Shown piece by piece: positions 44,197-52,789 of a stretch of DNA of 59,641 nt. This DNA comes from TMED13 sp042090305 (GTDB lineage Bacteria > Pseudomonadota > Alphaproteobacteria > Methylaequorales > Methylaequoraceae), in assembly GCA_042090305.1 (NCBI GenBank), contig JBELJQ010000007.1, positions 1-59,641 of the forward strand, written 5' to 3'. The position numbers and the translations under genes are program-made. The stretch's first letter is position 1; each line of letters starts with the position of its first letter. The notes beneath the pieces are model-generated. The model made no database searches and had not been told where the DNA came from. It saw nothing but the letters and a program-made list of their open reading frames with translations.

Positions 44197-45222
44197 ATGG
44201 ATAAAGTCAAACTTAACAAAATTGCGGTTGAATTATCAAGTGCACCAAAAGGTATTTTAGCTGCAGATGAAAGTACAAATACGATAAAAAAAAGACTTGA
44301 TAGTATCAATGTCGAATCTAATTTTGAAAATAGAAGAAAATATAGAGAGTTATTATTTACAACTAAAAATCTAAATAAGTATATCAGTGGTATTATTTTT
44401 TATGATGAGACAGTTTATCAAAAAACATCTGAAGGAATAACTTTTCCAGACTTCCTCCAAAGCATTCAAATTAAACCAGGTATAAAAGTTGATACTGGAG
44501 CAGTGAATGTTCATAATGATTCAAAAGAAAAAATCACTGAAGGTTTAGACGGATTGGGACCTAGACTAGAGAAATATAAAAATAATGGAATGACCTTCAC
44601 TAAATGGAGAGCAATAATTGAAATAGATTCATCAAAAAGTCTTCCATCTGATTTTTCAATAAATCTAAATGCTCATAGTTTAGCAAGATACGCAAAAATA
44701 GTTCAAGAATATGAAATGGTTCCAATAGTTGAACCAGAAGTTCTAATGGATGGTTCACATAATATTGATGAATGTTATAATGCAACATCAAGAGTACTTA
44801 GTGCAGTTTTCGAACAACTCGACAAACACGAAACTTTCCTAGGGGGGATACTGTTAAAGCCTAATATGGTTATCTCTGCAAAAGAGGCCAAAAATCAAGC
44901 TAATATTACTGAGGTCTCTGAAATGACTTTAAAGTGTTTAAAAGAGAATGTACCTGATGAGGTTCCTGGTATTGTCTTTTTATCTGGTGGACAAAGTAAT
45001 GAACTGGCAACAGCTCATCTTAATGAAATGAATAAAGTGAAGGATGACTACAAATGGAATATAAGTTTTTCATACGGTAGAGCTTTACAACAACCCTCCT
45101 TAAATAGTTGGTTAGGCAATGATAATCAGATTGAAAAAGCTCAATCAGCACTGTTACATAGAAGTAAATTGAATTCGGATGCAACATTAGGAAACTATTC
45201 TTCAAGTGAAGAAAATTTTTAA
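44197..45222 (+). CDS. fba: Class I fructose-bisphosphate aldolase
   Basis: Splits fructose-1,6-bisphosphate to triose phosphates, or runs in reverse in gluconeogenesis. The 341-residue protein shows the class I signatures GILAADESTNTIKKRL at the N-terminus, the Schiff-base loop GGILLKPNMV and FLSGGQS, then FSYGRALQQPSL near the C-terminus. Class I, and not class II, is unambiguous: no metal-binding HHxxH type sites. It starts eight bases after pgk and ends two bases before rpe. Confidence 0.95.
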   Translation: MDKVKLNKIAVELSSAPKGILAADESTNTIKKRLDSINVESNFENRRKYRELLFTTKNLNKYISGIIFYDETVYQKTSEGITFPDFLQSIQIKPGIKVDTGAVNVHNDSKEKITEGLDGLGPRLEKYKNNGMTFTKWRAIIEIDSSKSLPSDFSINLNAHSLARYAKIVQEYEMVPIVEPEVLMDGSHNIDECYNATSRVLSAVFEQLDKHETFLGGILLKPNMVISAKEAKNQANITEVSEMTLKCLKENVPDEVPGIVFLSGGQSNELATAHLNEMNKVKDDYKWNISFSYGRALQQPSLNSWLGNDNQIEKAQSALLHRSKLNSDATLGNYSSSEENF

Positions 45223-45224
45223 AT

Positions 45225-45884
45225 ATGCAAGATAGGGTGAAAATTGCACCATCTATTCTTTCTTCGGATTTTTCAAGACTAGGAGAGGAGATTAGTGTTC
45301 TAGAAAAAACACAATGTGATTATATACATATTGATGTAATGGATGGACATTTTGTTCCTAATTTGACAATTGGTCCTACAGTAATCAAGTCAATTAGACC
45401 CTATTCAAAAAAAACTTTCGATGTTCACTTAATGGTCAACCCTGTAAAAGATATTCTTCCAGCATTTATTGATTCGGGAGCAGATATCATCACAATTCAT
45501 CATGAAATTAAGGATAATGTTGTTGAGTGCATAAACTTAATTAAAAAGAATAAGTTAAAAGTTGGAATTTCTATTAAACCAAACACTGAACCGGATGCTA
45601 TTATAAAATACTTAGATTTAATAGATTTGGTATTAATAATGACTGTAGAACCTGGGTTTGGTGGACAAAAATTTATTCATAGCCAAATCCAAAAAATTAA
45701 GGATATGAAAAGATTAATTGGAAATAGAAATATTGATATTGAGGTTGATGGTGGAATAAATTTTGATACAGCTAAACTAGTTATAGAAGCTGGAGCTAAT
45801 ATTCTTGTTTCAGGTTCGACTATATTTAACTCAGAAAATTATGGTGACGCTATTTTAAGGCTAAGGGGTAATGAAAAAAATTAA
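45225..45884 (+). CDS. rpe: Ribulose-phosphate 3-epimerase
   Basis: TIM-barrel epimerase of 219 residues interconverting ribulose-5-P and xylulose-5-P. KIAPSILSSDFSRLGEE, HIDVMDGHFVPNLTIGP (metal-binding His and Asp), DVHLMV, MTVEPGFGGQKF and the VDGGIN phosphate loop are all present. It links directly to tkt function upstream. Its end overlaps the RND membrane-fusion gene by 14 bases, so the transporter pair may share the transcript. Confidence 0.96.
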   Translation: MQDRVKIAPSILSSDFSRLGEEISVLEKTQCDYIHIDVMDGHFVPNLTIGPTVIKSIRPYSKKTFDVHLMVNPVKDILPAFIDSGADIITIHHEIKDNVVECINLIKKNKLKVGISIKPNTEPDAIIKYLDLIDLVLIMTVEPGFGGQKFIHSQIQKIKDMKRLIGNRNIDIEVDGGINFDTAKLVIEAGANILVSGSTIFNSENYGDAILRLRGNEKN

Positions 45885-46869
45885 CTTATTTTATATTTTT
45901 ATATTTTTATTTTTTCCACTTTTTTTATTTTCTCAATCTCAGGAAGTACTTGTTAATTTTACTAAACCTAAAATAAAAAAAATTTCTTCTAAACTACAAT
46001 TACCTGGAACTATCAGATCTAATGAAAAAGTAAACATAACAACAACAATATCAGAAAAGATCGACAGAATTCTTTTTGAAGAAGGAATTAAAGTTAAAAA
46101 AGGTCAAGTGCTTGTTACCTTGAATAAAGCTGAAGAGGATGCAATACTGAAACAATTTGAGGCTGAGCTAAATGAGGCTGAAGTTAACTATAATAGAGCT
46201 TTAAAATTGTCAGAAAATGGAAATATCTCTCAATCTATTCTGGAAAATAGATTAACACAAAAGGAAAAACTGTCTGGAAAAGTTGAAGAAATAAAAGCCA
46301 AAATAAATGAACTAATTTTAAGCGCCCCATTCAATGGCATAATAGGTATAAGAAACTATAGTGAGGGATCATTTATAAAACCAGGAGATATCATTACAAC
46401 TATTTATGATAATTCAATTTTAAAAATTGAAGCATTCGTACCAGAGGCCTATATAAATAAAGTTAAAGTCGGTGATAAAGTTAATATAAGCGTAAAGTCG
46501 GTCGCTAATAATTTAAGAGGTAAAGTTTATGTTGTTGATCCATTTATTGATATTGAAACAAGAAGTTTTAAATTATTAAGTATCATGGATAACAACAGCG
46601 AAATAAAACCGGGTATGATGGCAAAGGTTACAATAAATCTTGAAAAAAAAGATTCAATTGTTGTTCCAGAAAGTTCAATAATACCAGTTGATAATGAAAC
46701 ATTTGTTTATGTTGTCAATGAACAAAATATTATTGAGAAAAGAAAGGTTTATTCAGGCATTAGAAGTAACGGTAACGTTGAAATAATTAAAGGTATAAGT
46801 CTAAATGATCGGGTTGTTTATGAGGGGGTAAACAAAATTAAAGATGGAGTTAAAGTCTTGACAAAATGA
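45871..46869 (+). CDS. RND efflux membrane fusion protein
   Basis: A signal peptide (about residues 1-22) is followed by a barrel-sandwich (lipoyl-like) domain, a coiled-coil hairpin (about 80-140), a second half of the lipoyl domain (ILSAPFNGIIGIRNYSEGSF) and a beta-barrel/membrane-proximal part. This is the plan of MexA/AcrA-type periplasmic adaptors. It overlaps the RND pump gene by four bases. The TolC partner is probably the protein encoded at 21724-23103. Confidence 0.9.
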   Translation: MKKINLFYIFIFLFFPLFLFSQSQEVLVNFTKPKIKKISSKLQLPGTIRSNEKVNITTTISEKIDRILFEEGIKVKKGQVLVTLNKAEEDAILKQFEAELNEAEVNYNRALKLSENGNISQSILENRLTQKEKLSGKVEEIKAKINELILSAPFNGIIGIRNYSEGSFIKPGDIITTIYDNSILKIEAFVPEAYINKVKVGDKVNISVKSVANNLRGKVYVVDPFIDIETRSFKLLSIMDNNSEIKPGMMAKVTINLEKKDSIVVPESSIIPVDNETFVYVVNEQNIIEKRKVYSGIRSNGNVEIIKGISLNDRVVYEGVNKIKDGVKVLTK

Positions 46870-49800
46870 ATTTTTCAGAATTTTTTATTAGAAAGCCAGT
46901 TTTTTGTACAGTTTTATCAGTTTTTATTGTTATCATTGGAATTTTATCACTTTTAGAATTACCACTTAGACAATATCCTAACACAGAAAAATCAATAGTT
47001 ACAATTGACACTGTTTATTCGGGTGCTGCATCGACGATAGTAGAGACAAAAATTACCGAAATAATTGAAAACCAGATAAGTGGTATTGAGGGAATTAAAT
47101 CTATTTCATCTGTTAGTAGAGATGGAAGGTCGAAAATTACAATTGAATTTATTTTTGAGAAAGACATTAATGAGGCTGCAAATGACGTAAGAGACGCCGT
47201 TGCTCGAATTGCAGAAAATTTACCGAAAGACTCAGATTCTCCAGAAATTTCAAAGATTGACTCTGACACTAATGCCGTAATGTGGTTAAATCTTACATCT
47301 GATGATATCAATCAATTAGAACTTACAGATTATTCAGAGAGATATTTAGTAGACAGACTATCTGTTATACCTGGTGTTGCAAAAGTAAGAATTTCTGGTG
47401 GGAAAAAAAAGTCTGTGAGGGTTTGGCTTGATCCATTCCTTTTATCTCAATATGAAATTACAGTAAAAGATATAGAGGACATTTTAAAGTCAGAAAATGT
47501 AGAATTTCCTGCAGGTAGAATTGAGACAAATTCTAGAGACTTTACAGTAAAGTTAGAAAGTAGTTATAAAACCTTAGATGATTTTAAACAGTTAGTAATT
47601 AAAAAGGGTGGAGGTGATTCAACCGTTACATTAAATGATTTAGCTGAAATCTCATTTGGTGCAGAGGAATCCAGACAACTCTTTAGAGGGAATGGCGAAG
47701 AAATGATAGGATTAGGAATTATAAAACAAACTTCAGCAAATTTAATTAAGGTAACAGATTTAGTTAAGAAAGAGTTCAAATTAATAAAAGAAGACTTACC
47801 ACCTAATATTAATATTTATGAAAGCTATGATACATCACTATTTGTATCCGAGGCATTGGTTGACGTAGTTTTAACACTTCTTTTTGCAGTTTTGCTTGTC
47901 ACTTTTATTATTTTATTATTTCTAAAAAATATAAAAAGTACTCTTATACCATTTATAACAGTCCCAATTTCAATTCTTTCTACTTTCATATTTCTATTTA
48001 TTTTCGGGTATTCGATCAATCTAATAACACTTTTAGCACTAGTTCTCTGTACAGGTTTAGTAATAGATGACTCAATAGTAATGCTGGAAAATATTTATAA
48101 GAAAGTTGAGTCTGGTAAAAATAGAATAGACGCAGCAGTTCAAGGTTCAAAAGAGGTTTTTTTTGCTATAATTTCAACTTCAATTGTTTTAATTAGTATT
48201 TTTATACCTGTAGTTTTTCTTAAGGGAGACACAGCTAGACTTTTTGAAGAGTTAGCAGTAACAATTATGGGAGCAATTTTTTTTTCAACTATTATTTCAT
48301 TAACGTTAACTCCGATGTTGTGCTCAAAAATACTAAGTATTCCAGATAAAAAACAAGTATCGAATTTAAATAATTTTTATATTAAAATTTTAAAGATTTT
48401 TCTTGAAAAAAAATCAATTTTTTTAGTTATCACTTCTTTGGTAATATTCACTTCAATTTTTCTTTATGACAAATTAGCAAAAGAATTAGCACCAAGAGAA
48501 GATAGAGGGGCATTTTTTTTAGTAATTGAGGCACCCGAAGGAAGTTCTTATAACAAAACAGTCAGGCAGATGCTTCAGCTAGAAGAAAAATTACTTTATT
48601 TAAATGAAAATAATGAAGCAAAAAGAATATTATTAAGGGTGCCTAGGAGCTTTTCTGGAACCGAAAATTATAGCGATGGTATAGGTATTATAGTCCTTAA
48701 TCACTGGGATCAGAGACGGAGTATATGGGAAATTATTGAAGAAATAAAAATTAAATCAAAAGAAATAATTGATTCAAAAATAATAATATTTCCACCTAGA
48801 GGTTTAGGACAAAGAAGATCTGGTTCACAGCTACAATTTGTTTTATCTGGAGATACGTATTCAGAGGTTGATTTCAATATGAATAAGATAATGAAAAGAC
48901 TTGAGGGTAATGAGCAATTTTTATTTACACGAACTGACTATAGAAAATCAAGACCACAACTGAAAATTGAGATTGATAAGAAAAGAGCATACGATCTTGG
49001 TGTTTCAAATTCAGAAATAGGAAGGACTTTGGAAATACTTTTAGCTGGTAGAAAAATAAATTCCTTTATCGATAAAGGACAAGAATATTACGTAATCATG
49101 CAAGCTAAAAAAGAATTTAGAAAAGAAATAGATGATATATTATCTTTTGAGGTAAGAAATACCAATAATGATTTAATAAGATTAGAAAATATAATATCAA
49201 TTAAGGAAACCGCTGAAGCAAAAGAACTTAATAGATATAATAAAATGAGGTCCATTACATTAAGTGCTGGCTTAAATAATAATTATTCACTTGGCGAGGC
49301 AATTAAATATTTAGAAACGATATCTAAGAATGAACTTGATGGTAATTTTAAGGTGGATTTTAAGGGACAGAGTAAAGAATTTAAAGAGTCATCAGCTCAA
49401 TTTATTTTTCTAATAATTATATCATTGATTTTTGTTTATTTAGTTTTGTGTGCTCAATTTGAAAGTTTCAAGTATCCATTTGTTATTATGTTTTCAGTTC
49501 CATTAACACTTTTTGCACCAATAACTTCATTAATTATTTTTAATAATTCTCTTAATATTTTTAGTCAAATTGGAATTATTATTTTAATGGGTATTGCTGC
49601 AAAGAATGGAATATTAATAGTCGAATTTGCTAGGAAATTAAAACTAGAAAATAAAAATGCATTCATTTCAATTATAGAATCTTGCCAAAAAAGGTTCAGG
49701 CCTGTAATCATGACTGGGCTTTCAACGGCTGTTGGGGTGATTCCTTTAGTATTAGGCTCTGGAGCTGGTTATGAAGCAAGACTCACGATTGGGTTAGTTT

Positions 49801-49892
49801 TAATTTCAGGAATAATTTTTTCAATTTTTTTAACACTTTTCATTACACCATTCCTTTTCAACCTTATTGAAAAAAAAACTAATGAAACTTAA
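46866..49892 (+). CDS. RND efflux transporter permease (AcrB/MexB-like)
   Basis: A 1008-residue proton-driven inner-membrane exporter. It has the N-terminal helix with FFIRKPVFCTVLSVF, two periplasmic loops, and two six-helix bundles. GLVIDDSIVMLENIYK, containing the Asp pair of the proton relay, is in the fourth helix region, and LSTAVGVIPLVLGSGAGYEAR near the C-terminus is typical of the HAE1 family. Likely drug or lipid export; the true substrate is unknown. It overlaps the convergent FhcA-like gene by 14 bases. Confidence 0.93.
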   Translation: MNFSEFFIRKPVFCTVLSVFIVIIGILSLLELPLRQYPNTEKSIVTIDTVYSGAASTIVETKITEIIENQISGIEGIKSISSVSRDGRSKITIEFIFEKDINEAANDVRDAVARIAENLPKDSDSPEISKIDSDTNAVMWLNLTSDDINQLELTDYSERYLVDRLSVIPGVAKVRISGGKKKSVRVWLDPFLLSQYEITVKDIEDILKSENVEFPAGRIETNSRDFTVKLESSYKTLDDFKQLVIKKGGGDSTVTLNDLAEISFGAEESRQLFRGNGEEMIGLGIIKQTSANLIKVTDLVKKEFKLIKEDLPPNINIYESYDTSLFVSEALVDVVLTLLFAVLLVTFIILLFLKNIKSTLIPFITVPISILSTFIFLFIFGYSINLITLLALVLCTGLVIDDSIVMLENIYKKVESGKNRIDAAVQGSKEVFFAIISTSIVLISIFIPVVFLKGDTARLFEELAVTIMGAIFFSTIISLTLTPMLCSKILSIPDKKQVSNLNNFYIKILKIFLEKKSIFLVITSLVIFTSIFLYDKLAKELAPREDRGAFFLVIEAPEGSSYNKTVRQMLQLEEKLLYLNENNEAKRILLRVPRSFSGTENYSDGIGIIVLNHWDQRRSIWEIIEEIKIKSKEIIDSKIIIFPPRGLGQRRSGSQLQFVLSGDTYSEVDFNMNKIMKRLEGNEQFLFTRTDYRKSRPQLKIEIDKKRAYDLGVSNSEIGRTLEILLAGRKINSFIDKGQEYYVIMQAKKEFRKEIDDILSFEVRNTNNDLIRLENIISIKETAEAKELNRYNKMRSITLSAGLNNNYSLGEAIKYLETISKNELDGNFKVDFKGQSKEFKESSAQFIFLIIISLIFVYLVLCAQFESFKYPFVIMFSVPLTLFAPITSLIIFNNSLNIFSQIGIIILMGIAAKNGILIVEFARKLKLENKNAFISIIESCQKRFRPVIMTGLSTAVGVIPLVLGSGAGYEARLTIGLVLISGIIFSIFLTLFITPFLFNLIEKKTNET

Positions 49893-51522
49893 AATTATCC
49901 TTAGAAAAATAATTTCTATCGACACTTAAATCATTAATATCTAAAGTATATTTCTTACTTATCCACTTATTAACATATTTTGTAATGTTATTTTCATAGG
50001 CTAAATTAAGAGCTTGCGTTTGAGTTTTTATGTAATTTTGCACAATTCCATTTTTTACAATTTCAAATCCATTTTTAAAAACAAAAACAGGTTTTCTAAA
50101 CATTTTGTCAATTTTATAATTAGGGTTATATATTGAAATATCTGCTATGTGTCCAGGAGCCAATGATCCTCTATCATTTAAGCCGAGTATATCTGCTGGA
50201 GCAGATCTCGTCATAATTGCTATATCATTAAGAGTATATTCTCTTTTTATATCTTTGAGATGCGATATTTCAAATGATTTTTGATTGATTTGGCTTGCAC
50301 AGTCCATTCTATAATCATAATCCATTAATAGTCTAAAAAGCTCTGGGTAACTTGTGAATGGAGCACCATTAGGATGATCGGTGGTGAAGAAGACCTTCGA
50401 TGGATCTCTAATTAATAAAAAAATCTCAAGTCCAATTAACCATTGAGATGCATTAATAAAGTTTTCTTTATTATAAGAGTATGGAACAATCCCTCCTCCA
50501 CCATCCTCTACTTCAGATGTAACCCATTTTCTTGGTTTTGCATTATTTCTGGCAGAAAATTGCCTCAAAATATCGGATGATATTGTCACAGTTGGTTTAA
50601 ACATTACTTGACCAACATCGACCGTTATATTTTTATTTCTATTAACAGCTTCACATAGTGACGTTGCACCAGAGGAAAAACCTCTTTTTCCTTCTTTACT
50701 ATAACCATAAAACTGTACATGAGCCAGATGCATTCTCCTGCCTTCTGCTGAATCAATTGTTTCTAATATTGTTTCAATATTACCAGGCACACCAAGATTG
50801 TTACAATGAACATGAAGGGGATGTTTTACTTTTAAATTTTCAATAGAATTACATAATGAATTTAGGATTTGCCTTGATGAAACTCCGTATTCTGGAACAA
50901 TATCATCCAAACTATAATTATCTCTTTTACCTTGTTTGAAAGATTCTGCTCCACCGGCGTTTATAACTTTTAAACCAATACTTTTTGTAGAGTTTATAGT
51001 AAAGGCAACATAATCATCTATAAAGTCTTGTCCCTTTTTTTTATTAAGTGAACTTAGCAAAAAACTATCATTACCAAGAACAGAAAGACATGCCTTATCT
51101 ATCATTGGAATTTTTTCTAATTCTAAATGACTAGTAAATGAATTTATAGGGAGTACCGCTGGCTCTACCACAGTCGTAAATCCCATTTCTGCATATCTGT
51201 AACCTGTTCCCTCTGCTGACCACCTTGAGTTGAAGCCTGGAAGTTTTTTTTTTCTATTAAGGTTTTTTTCTAGAAAATTTTGATGTATTTCGGGTAATAA
51301 AACTCTAGCGTTGTTAACATTTCCTCCTGCTATATGTGAATGAATATCGATGCCCCCAGCCATTACTATCATTCCTGAAACATCATATGTAATATTATAG
51401 TCCTTTATTTCCGAAAGATGTGGATTTACAATTTTTCCATCAGAAATGTAAATATCAGACTTAATCCCATTCATGTTTTGTTTAGGGTCATAAATAAGAC
51501 CGTTTGTAATTTTAAATTTCAT
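49879..51522 (-). CDS. fhcA: Formylmethanofuran dehydrogenase subunit A-like amidohydrolase (FhcA/FwdA)
   Basis: A 547-residue amidohydrolase-fold protein. IDIHSHIAGGNVNNARVLLP matches the FwdA/FhcA signature: H61 and H63 as first metal ligands, K185 (IGLKVINAGG) as the likely carboxylated lysine, H239 (HVHCNN), H268 (MHLAHVQFYG) and D382 (TTDHPNGAP). All expected zinc ligands therefore seem to be present. In bacteria FhcA works in the four-subunit FhcABCD formyltransferase/hydrolase of tetrahydromethanopterin-dependent C1 oxidation. No fhcB, fhcC or fhcD is in this window; the gene stands alone, divergent from folE. Confidence 0.85.
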   Translation of the reverse strand: MKFKITNGLIYDPKQNMNGIKSDIYISDGKIVNPHLSEIKDYNITYDVSGMIVMAGGIDIHSHIAGGNVNNARVLLPEIHQNFLEKNLNRKKKLPGFNSRWSAEGTGYRYAEMGFTTVVEPAVLPINSFTSHLELEKIPMIDKACLSVLGNDSFLLSSLNKKKGQDFIDDYVAFTINSTKSIGLKVINAGGAESFKQGKRDNYSLDDIVPEYGVSSRQILNSLCNSIENLKVKHPLHVHCNNLGVPGNIETILETIDSAEGRRMHLAHVQFYGYSKEGKRGFSSGATSLCEAVNRNKNITVDVGQVMFKPTVTISSDILRQFSARNNAKPRKWVTSEVEDGGGGIVPYSYNKENFINASQWLIGLEIFLLIRDPSKVFFTTDHPNGAPFTSYPELFRLLMDYDYRMDCASQINQKSFEISHLKDIKREYTLNDIAIMTRSAPADILGLNDRGSLAPGHIADISIYNPNYKIDKMFRKPVFVFKNGFEIVKNGIVQNYIKTQTQALNLAYENNITKYVNKWISKKYTLDINDLSVDRNYFSKDNFKFH

Positions 51523-51614
51523 TTTGCACTTTTTGAATTAAAGTTGTTAAATAATACTTTAAATTTATATTTATAATACAAAATATTTAATATATAAATA
51601 ATGAAAGTTTAAAT

Positions 51615-52226
51615 ATGGATTCAATAACACCTAAAAAGAAAGTTAAATTAGCCTTTCAAGAAAAAGTTTCCAGAGAGGAAGCCGAAGAGGCAGTAAGAAC
51701 ACTAATCAAATGGGCTGGGGATGACCCAAAAAGAGAAGGGTTGCTTGATACTCCTAAGCGTGTAACGAAAGCCTATAAAGAGTTTTTTTCTGGATACAAA
51801 GAATCTGCTGATGAATATCTTTCAAAGACTTTCGAAGATGTAAAAGGCTACGAGGACATCGTTATGCTAAAAGACATCACTTTTAATTCTCACTGTGAAC
51901 ACCACATGGTTCCAGTGATTGGTAAAGTTCATCTCGCTTATCTTCCGGTGAAAAAAGTTGTTGGTATTTCTAAGTTAGCAAGAACAGTTGATATTTTTGC
52001 TAAAAGGTTACAAACTCAAGAAACTATGACTCAACAAATCGCTAATTCAATTTTTGAAACCCTTAAGCCCAAAGGAGTTGCAGTTTATATAGAGGCTTTC
52101 CATCAATGTATGACTACAAGGGGTGTTTTTAAACCTGATGTATCAACAATAACTAATTCTTTTTTAGGTGAGTTTAAAGATGATAAGCAGTTACAAAATC
52201 GCTTTCTCGGATATATAAAATCTTGA
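51615..52226 (+). CDS. folE: GTP cyclohydrolase I
   Basis: Forms 7,8-dihydroneopterin triphosphate from GTP, the first step of folate (and of methanopterin-type pterin) synthesis. The 203-residue product has the zinc/active-site segment FNSHCEHHMVPVIG, the KVVGISKLARTVDIFAKRLQTQE stretch and HQCMTTRGV. It starts 92 bases after the divergent fhcA-like gene and overlaps hisI by four bases, a pair often seen in alphaproteobacteria. Confidence 0.96.
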   Translation: MDSITPKKKVKLAFQEKVSREEAEEAVRTLIKWAGDDPKREGLLDTPKRVTKAYKEFFSGYKESADEYLSKTFEDVKGYEDIVMLKDITFNSHCEHHMVPVIGKVHLAYLPVKKVVGISKLARTVDIFAKRLQTQETMTQQIANSIFETLKPKGVAVYIEAFHQCMTTRGVFKPDVSTITNSFLGEFKDDKQLQNRFLGYIKS

Positions 52227-52699
52227 TTGATACTAAATTTAGAAAAAGAGTATCCGTTGAAGAGGTCGAAGAGGGAAATATACTTCAACCAAAATTTGAT
52301 GAAAAAGGTCTTTTACCAATTATCACTGTTGAAAATAAATCCAATGAAATCCTAATGCATGGATATACTAATGAAGAGGCTCTCAGCCTATCCATGTCTT
52401 CTGGAAAAGCTCACTATTACTCCAGGAGTAGAGAATGTATATGGAAAAAAGGTGAAACAAGTGGTCTATATCAAAATATTAAAAAAATAAAAATAGATGA
52501 TGATCAAGATTGTTTAATCTTTTTTGTTGAGTTAGAGGGTAAGCAAGCTAGTTGTCATGTTGGTTATAAATCCTGTTTTTATAGAAAGCTTTCTAAAAAG
52601 GGTAATGAGTATTCTGAGAAACTAGAATTTACCGATAACGAAAAGGTATTTGATCCTATCAAAGTCTATGGAAACGTACCAAATCCCACCAAACTGTAA
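52223..52699 (+). CDS. hisI: Phosphoribosyl-AMP cyclohydrolase
   Basis: Third step of histidine synthesis. The 158-residue protein has the family segments EILMHGYTNEEALSLSMSSGKAHYYSRSRECIWKKGETSG (split over residues about 45-85; this is the substrate- and metal-binding core), DQDCLIFFVELEG and CHVGYKSCFYRKL with the zinc-binding cysteines. The start ATG at 52223 overlaps folE by four bases, so the two are translationally coupled. No fused HisE domain follows. Confidence 0.92.
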   Translation: MIDTKFRKRVSVEEVEEGNILQPKFDEKGLLPIITVENKSNEILMHGYTNEEALSLSMSSGKAHYYSRSRECIWKKGETSGLYQNIKKIKIDDDQDCLIFFVELEGKQASCHVGYKSCFYRKLSKKGNEYSEKLEFTDNEKVFDPIKVYGNVPNPTKL

Positions 52700-52720
52700 G
52701 ACATCAATTTCTAAACCTAT

Positions 52721-52782
52721 TTTACAAAACTTGCATTTGTGCTAGTATTTATAAATATATTAACAATCATCATTTTTGGAGG
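52721..52782 (+). promoter_or_regulatory. Promoter-like sequence and strong Shine-Dalgarno for the aldehyde dehydrogenase
   Basis: TTTACA (52721-52726) and TAGTAT (52743-52748) are spaced by 16 bases and give a plausible sigma-70 type promoter, five of six and four of six matches. GGAGG at 52778-52782, seven bases before the ATG at 52790, is a full Shine-Dalgarno, unusual among the weak sites in this window. Confidence 0.45.
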
Positions 52783-52789
52783 AAAATAA

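Noticed and set aside
51538..51562. Inverted repeat TTAAAGT...ACTTTAA between fhcA-like and folE
   Set aside because: Only seven bases per arm with an 11-base loop in A+T-rich DNA; expected by chance and no second copy seen.
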